DNA of 8,410 bases from Desulfobacterales bacterium (lineage in GTDB: Bacteria; Desulfobacterota; Desulfobacteria; Desulfobacterales; 4be13). Below the pieces are notes generated by a model. That model was not told the DNA's origin. It did no database searches and was given only the letters and a program-made list of their open reading frames with translations. Position 1 is the stretch's first letter, and every line of letters begins with the position of its first letter. The position numbers and the translations under genes are program-made. Of this stretch, positions 5,701 through 8,410 are shown one piece after another. Location: NCBI GenBank assembly GCA_029934695.1, contig JAOZLU010000294.1, positions 1 through 8,410 of the forward strand. Reading direction: 5' to 3'.

Positions 5701-7914
5701 GTTTGTGGAGGTTTCTGAGTTATCGGTAACAGTCAGGCGGACGCTGTAAGCACCCGGGGTACCATACGCATGAACCGGAGAATCTCCCTTCCCCCCGGCA
5801 CCGTCGCCGAAATCCCACAGATATTCAATGATATCTCCATCTTCATCACTGGAAGCAGTTCCGTCAAAGCGCACCTCGCTGCTTGTGACCCACTGATCCT
5901 CGCCTGCATCGGCAATCGGCGGATAGTTGATGATGACAATGGTCTCGTCTTTGTCTGTGTCTGAAGAAGACCCGGAATTGTCCTTAACGGTCAGTGTCAC
6001 ATGATACTCTCCCGGGCTTTCATACTCATGCGTGACGGTTTCAAATTTCGAGTTTGAAATTTCATACGTCGAAACGGTTCCGTCTCCGAAATCCCATATA
6101 AACTCAATAAGCTCACCATCCGGATCAAAAGAGGCAGAGCCGTCAAAAAGGACGGGTTCGTTGGCAGAAGCCTGGTGATCGCCGCCGGTATCCGCGACCG
6201 GCGGGTCATTGACAAAGACTTCTAATGTATCTGCTGCGGTGCTGTTGCTGGCTCCGGAATTGTCCGTGATGACGAGTCTTACCTTATATATACCTGGTGC
6301 GTCATAAGCGTATATCACGTCAGGCCCTGTTTTTACAGCACCGTCACCCATTTCCCATTCGTAGGATGCAAGTTCGCCGTCACTGTCGCCGTCACTGTCG
6401 CCGGCTCTGTCGCTGCTGAAATCAAGCATCTCCCCCACTGACGCGATCCGATCTCTGCCGATATTGACAACAGGTCTGGCATTGATCCATACTTCGCACT
6501 CATCAGTGGCGGAGCTGCAGGGACTTCCGGAATTATCTTCCACCCGCAGGGTGACGACATAGATATCCGGCCGCCTGTAAGTATGCCGGACTTCCTCGCC
6601 CTGCGCCCGGTTCCCATCGCCGAAATCCCAAATATAACGCAGCGGCTCTCCGTCAGGATCAAGGGAACCTGAACCGCTGAACATCAGTCTTTCTCTCGGG
6701 GCAGCAACGATATCCGGGCCCGCGTCTGCTTTGGGCGGATGATTGACGGACACGGTGAATCGTCTGACCACGCTGTTGCTGACCTGGCCGGACGCGTCCT
6801 CGACAACAACACTCGCCTTATATTGACCCGGTGATTCGTACTGATGGGTGATTCGCTGGCCTTTCCCGGTTTTACCGTCGCCGAAATCCCAGGAAAAGCT
6901 TAATGCATCTCCGTCCGGATCAACAGTGCGGGAACCGTCAAAGAGGAATGAGTTGCAATCCCCAAGCAGTTCAATATTGATATGAGTCTCAGGAAGGGAA
7001 TTGGGTTTGTGAAGATACACGGGCAGTTGAATCGGGAGCAGTTTTCCCTGTTTGTCGGTCACATAGAAGGTTCCGTCATTGGGTATTTCCTCGCCTCCGG
7101 CAAATCGGAGCGCGGCCGTGCGCCCGGTCTCATCTTTATTAAGAGAAACAGAACTTTCCATCCATTCATCCTGGCCTGACGGTTTCACAGGCAGATTTGA
7201 GCGGAACGCGGTATCCACACCGATGAACGCCTGGGATGAGTCAAAATTATGTGCGATGATTTCCTTTTCATCTTTTGGCACGGAAAAACGCATTTCCGCA
7301 AAAACATCCGATCTTGGAAGGTGAACAGAGGGCGCATAACTGAAAATGCTGAGGCCGGAAGGCCGGAGGTTACGCCGGGGGCTGCGGCTCACGGCAATGG
7401 AAAAGCGGTTGCCGTCGTCTCCCTCTTCTCCTTGGACCACAAGCTTGAAATATACAAATTTGCCAATCTTCTCACCTTTTTTCGGGAGGGCTTTGGCAAA
7501 GATATGCCAGCGGCTGTCCAGAAAGAGGTCTTCTCCAAAGGATTTGTCTTGGAGCAGAACTCCGGAGTTCAGATCCGCTTTGTCAGGCGTTGGCTGCCTC
7601 AGCCTGGGGTTTGAATACGCGCCTTTTCCGCCGAACAACTGGAACCGGGTGTGGGTATCCCATTCTTTGGTGTATCTGGCATCCAGATTGCCTCCGCAGT
7701 CAGCATCGAAAATGCGGAAATACAGCGTGTCACTCAGGCTTTCAGGCACTCGGATGAAAATGACCTGCAAAAAGTCATCATCCCCTTCAATCGTTCTGGC
7801 ATTCGCACCGTAAGTGACCATGTATGTCGCTTCAAGGCCCAGGGCTGGCGAAGAGACATATCCTGTTATGAGCAACAGCAGGACAGGCAGGAAAAGTATT
7901 TTGTCAGTTGTCAT
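2755..7914 (-). CDS. giant secreted protein with 15 tandem PKD domains
   Basis: The product has 1719 residues. Residues 1-26 form a signal peptide (Lys5, a Leu/Val/Ile-rich core, small residues before ALG-LEA). Residues about 27-318 are a non-repetitive region, probably beta-rich, that I do not recognise; it contains RIFDADCGG and two aromatic-rich stretches. From about 321 to the end there are 15 PKD (immunoglobulin-like) domains. The core Trp of W-D-F-G-D-G falls at 342, 429, 520, 607, 700, 787, 899, 1016, 1104, 1192, 1294, 1381, 1482, 1570 and 1667. Domains are joined by linkers of the type N-x-P-P-V-A-D-A-G-x-D. PKD domains are known in surface proteins, where they act as spacers or in adhesion or polysaccharide binding. 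The protein ends directly after domain 15 with no membrane anchor, sorting tail or OmpA domain, so its attachment is unknown. Several domains carry in-frame inserts. The ATG at 7914 gives a proper signal peptide but has only a weak ribosome site. The two lipoprotein genes downstream could help hold it at the envelope; that is inference. Confidence 0.93.
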   Translation of the reverse strand: MTTDKILFLPVLLLLITGYVSSPALGLEATYMVTYGANARTIEGDDDFLQVIFIRVPESLSDTLYFRIFDADCGGNLDARYTKEWDTHTRFQLFGGKGAYSNPRLRQPTPDKADLNSGVLLQDKSFGEDLFLDSRWHIFAKALPKKGEKIGKFVYFKLVVQGEEGDDGNRFSIAVSRSPRRNLRPSGLSIFSYAPSVHLPRSDVFAEMRFSVPKDEKEIIAHNFDSSQAFIGVDTAFRSNLPVKPSGQDEWMESSVSLNKDETGRTAALRFAGGEEIPNDGTFYVTDKQGKLLPIQLPVYLHKPNSLPETHINIELLGDCNSFLFDGSRTVDPDGDALSFSWDFGDGKTGKGQRITHQYESPGQYKASVVVEDASGQVSNSVVRRFTVSVNHPPKADAGPDIVAAPRERLMFSGSGSLDPDGEPLRYIWDFGDGNRAQGEEVRHTYRRPDIYVVTLRVEDNSGSPCSSATDECEVWINARPVVNIGRDRIASVGEMLDFSSDRAGDSDGDSDGELASYEWEMGDGAVKTGPDVIYAYDAPGIYKVRLVITDNSGASNSTAADTLEVFVNDPPVADTGGDHQASANEPVLFDGSASFDPDGELIEFIWDFGDGTVSTYEISNSKFETVTHEYESPGEYHVTLTVKDNSGSSSDTDKDETIVIINYPPIADAGEDQWVTSSEVRFDGTASSDEDGDIIEYLWDFGDGAGGKGDSPVHAYGTPGAYSVRLTVTDNSETSTNQTSDEITVIVNRLPIADAGPDRVGAPGQVFSFDASGSVDPDGEISMFQWDLGDGTQSSKFDVLNSDFEKISHSYAKPGKYNVMLTVYDHSGHEGAFHFDKAVVVINESPVAIADCQLPSKNTRPAAANRQSSVIILAPGDNIRLDGSRSYDPDGKIISYQWEFSNAACEKQKGRVFKCRTQRLGLSEDQSSEAPHSPFRIPRSAFQCTFSEPGVYAAMLTVIDNNRVQNSAAQDEVFIRVNHQPVARAGKHIYTNERTIMLDASDSSDADGDPLIHIWDFGDKSPPGRGEKVFHTYTQGGNYPVILTVDDGTGLKNARSASSIRAKLNDAPVANAGEDITVCAGKIAIFDGAGSTDPEGGPMKYHWNFGDDSAVEGVNPTKIYTDGGVYPVMLTVTDDSGLERGNTDTDQIMVKVVESPIADAGPDKAVCAGEIVHFDGTRSRDLDGLVNTFEWDFGDGTTGGGPIPMHVYAKSGRYRVRLIITGDRMADCDNTDDDVIIVTVHAAPAAEFVCQMTAEMGKPVHFDASQTAKRISQTEKLSSVSADISASVIKWEWDFGDGTRGQGEAVEHTFEKSGDYVVTLTVTTDSGTDCNQTSGKKRVRINAPPVAEAGDAQLVGVYQVVTFDGSSSTDPDGVLSSYRWDFGDGHTDTGVQPTHQYEKPGQYEVVLTVTDNTELGNNSDTDTLAVTVNDPPKPVITINDCRLMADEQCQSSIINICEGEEATLSGRDSQDSDGEIVSYSWHFGDGSPNEKGEEVRHRWYFPGTYVLLLEIDDGRPVNNNRVQTSALVIVNDPPVANAGPDRIVSPGDDVLFDGSASRDSDGSIISFQWDFGDGVVSELKSGNPHSGKVSHLYETPGSYEAQLTVTDNSGTSCGVVGDVVNIRVNSPPVAEAGGDRETFAGGAHDAILFDATASHDPDNDPLIFYWDFGDGSSDQGAKVRHAFKKAGEYTVSLRVDDGTGVKSGVSWDKITVQVHQRK
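5080..5211 (-). repeat. in-frame low-complexity insert in PKD domain 7, with a 14-bp tandem repeat
   Basis: Residues 902-945 replace the GDG core and following loop of domain 7, which otherwise keeps YDPDG before and YAAMLTV after. They make that stretch about 30 residues longer than in its neighbours. At 5085-5121 the 14-bp unit GGAATGCGGAACGG is repeated 2.6 times without a mismatch. Because 14 is not a multiple of 3, successive copies are read in different frames and give PHSPFRIPRSAF. The insert brings several Cys, Lys and Arg residues unlike the acidic PKD surroundings. The repeat is seen directly; its acquisition by insertion is inferred. Confidence 0.75.
6038..6063 (-). repeat. imperfect 14-bp-period direct repeat inside PKD domain 4
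   Basis: GTTTCAAATTTC and GTTTGAAATTTC start 14 bp apart and differ at one base. Because of that difference, TTTCAAA and TTTGAAA also form an inverted repeat. They encode the EISNSKFET loop of domain 4, which lengthens the turn after W-D-F-G-D-G. Domain 6 has a related loop, DVLNSDFEK. Confidence 0.6.
6374..6402 (-). repeat. 12-bp tandem duplication coding DSDG in PKD domain 3
   Basis: The plus-strand unit TCGCCGTCACTG occurs twice in succession, followed by a partial third copy. It encodes DSDGDSDGE where other domains have a single DPDG turn. The 12-bp length keeps the frame. It looks like a replication-slippage duplication of the acidic, possibly calcium-binding, turn. Confidence 0.6.
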
Positions 7915-8047
7915 TTGTCTTATGTCTTATGTTTAAATATGGATGTTTATCCGGCAGAAAAATCCGGGTTTTTTTTGAAAAAACGGGTTTCCTCGGGATA
8001 AATTTGTTATTTGCCTTATGTCCGATTCAGAACCAATGACAAATGAA
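7915..8047 (-). other. intergenic leader of the PKD gene, with a repeated 20-bp segment
   Basis: This 133-bp gap separates the TAG of the upstream gene from the PKD start. It contains an A/T block at 7969-7983 (T8-G-A6) flanked by CGGG copies, and one half of a 20-bp direct repeat (8002-8021). The other half, 7906-7925, overlaps the PKD start codon. I found neither a convincing sigma-70 promoter nor a terminator hairpin, so it is unclear whether the PKD gene is transcribed with the gene before it. Confidence 0.45.
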
Positions 8048-8410
8048 CTAACGGCGAATGTCAAACGTCTTGGTGTTTCCCAAGTAATCGGACAATGTGA
8101 CATCTTTCAGCTTTATCGCGCCTTTGACATTTTGCGGGATGTAAAACAGACCAATGTATTCTCCTTTTGCATCAGAGCGTGTCATATATCCGGCATATCT
8201 GAATTCTCCGATCTGAGCAATAAAATGCGCTGTCTTCCTGAGCATTGTGGCATCTGTTGCCCGGACTGACAAAGTCGCCTGTTCCGCGCCTTTTGTCCTT
8301 TTTGGCGAGAATTGATACTTGACAAGCCGGGGGGCATCCGGATCAAAGAAGACCTGTTTTTCAATTACAGCAATATTTCCCACCAGATCACGGGCTGTAA
8401 AGCGCAGAGG
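8048..8410 (-). CDS. C-terminal end of a probable large extracytoplasmic Ig-like-fold protein, 5' part beyond window
   Basis: The frame is open from the right edge to a TAG at 8050-8048 and gives 120 residues. A GTG inside it at 8383 is not a convincing start, because the coding pattern continues upstream of it. The visible part reads like two beta-sandwich modules. The first begins mid-domain with RFTARDLVGNIAVIEKQVFF, a pattern like the xxDxxGN-strand ending of bacterial Ig-like repeats. The second ends the protein with VTLSDYLGNTKTFDI. Between them, ATLSVRATDATMLRKTAHF and GEYIGLFYIP look like alternating beta strands. I recognise no catalytic or anchoring motif. It lies 133 bp upstream of the PKD gene on the same strand, so it may belong to the same surface-protein locus. 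The fold call rests on pattern only; the family is unknown to me. Confidence 0.6.
   Translation of the reverse strand, partial: PLRFTARDLVGNIAVIEKQVFFDPDAPRLVKYQFSPKRTKGAEQATLSVRATDATMLRKTAHFIAQIGEFRYAGYMTRSDAKGEYIGLFYIPQNVKGAIKLKDVTLSDYLGNTKTFDIRR

Larger units (their letters stand above)
2767..6954 (-). repeat. array of 15 coding PKD repeats
   Basis: Period is about 87-93 codons in most units, stretched to 97-117 codons around domains 7, 8, 11, 13 and 15 by inserts or longer linkers. On the plus strand each unit is marked by a near-constant GTC-x-CC-GAAATCCCA block (complement of W-D-F-G-D-G). The nucleotide sequence between these blocks has diverged strongly, so this is an old protein-level repeat and not a recent DNA amplification. 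Core variants are WEMGDG (3), WDLGDG (6), WEFSNA (7, core lost), WDFGDK (8), WNFGDD (9) and WHFGDG (13). Confidence 0.93.

Noticed and set aside
2767..6954. Regularly spaced GAAATCCCA blocks that could suggest a CRISPR-like array
   Set aside because: Spacing is about 260-350 bp, the blocks are short and degenerate, and they encode the WDFGDG core of PKD domains.
7346..7813. 155-codon open frame on the plus strand opposite the N-terminus of the PKD gene
   Set aside because: The composition is Ser/Arg/Pro-rich as expected of an antisense shadow, and no domain is visible. The minus-strand frame is continuous with the PKD gene.
7962..7996. Possible terminator in the CGGG/T8/A6/CGGG stretch
   Set aside because: The CGGG copies are direct repeats, not inverted, and the T/A tracts leave no usable loop. 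No stable stem followed by a T run forms on the minus strand.
1..8410. A defence system, phage or transposon
   Set aside because: No nuclease, helicase, toxin-antitoxin, recombinase, transposase or terminal inverted repeats can be recognised in any supported frame.

Overview
The window looks like chromosomal DNA from a Gram-negative, probably anaerobic bacterium with moderate G+C (about 50% by eye). The lineage is inferred, most likely Desulfobacterota (sulfate-reducer type). The clues are a TorD-family redox-enzyme chaperone, a short stand-alone ArgA-type acetyltransferase, DUF4398 lipoproteins and a giant PKD-repeat protein. No species is claimed. Every supported gene lies on the minus strand, so transcription runs from the right edge to the left edge.

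Layout in transcription order. (1) 8410-8048: the 3' end of a gene entering from the right, whose product looks like the tail of a large extracytoplasmic Ig-like-fold protein. (2) A 133-bp gap holding an A/T block and a 20-bp imperfect direct repeat. (3) 7914-2755: a 1719-residue secreted protein with a signal peptide, a roughly 290-residue N-terminal region I do not recognise, and 15 consecutive PKD domains filling the rest. (4) 2707-2303: a small DUF4398-type lipoprotein. (5) 2298-1324: a second lipoprotein with a DUF4398-like segment, a long charged helix and a C-terminal OmpA peptidoglycan-binding domain. (6) 1312-851: a short N-acetylglutamate-synthase-type GNAT enzyme. (7) A 221-bp gap with a 19-bp perfect palindrome and a weak stem-loop. 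(8) 629-1: a TorD/DmsD-family chaperone that runs off the left edge and is nearly complete.

The lipoprotein, OmpA-lipoprotein and GNAT genes are packed within about 11 bp of each other or less. They are probably one transcript, possibly continuing from the PKD gene 47 bp upstream. The surface genes make sense together: a long PKD rod outside or in the periplasm, and two lipoproteins in the outer membrane, one of which grips peptidoglycan. That they form one envelope complex is inference. The GNAT and TorD genes look like unrelated metabolic neighbours.

The most unusual feature is the way the PKD gene has taken up short low-complexity pieces at loops and linkers without losing frame. They include a 14-bp tandem repeat that destroys the WDFGDG core of PKD domain 7, a second 14-bp-period repeat in domain 4, two related linker inserts, and a 12-bp DSDG duplication. 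I see no tRNA, rRNA, CRISPR array, transposase, phage gene or recognisable defence system.
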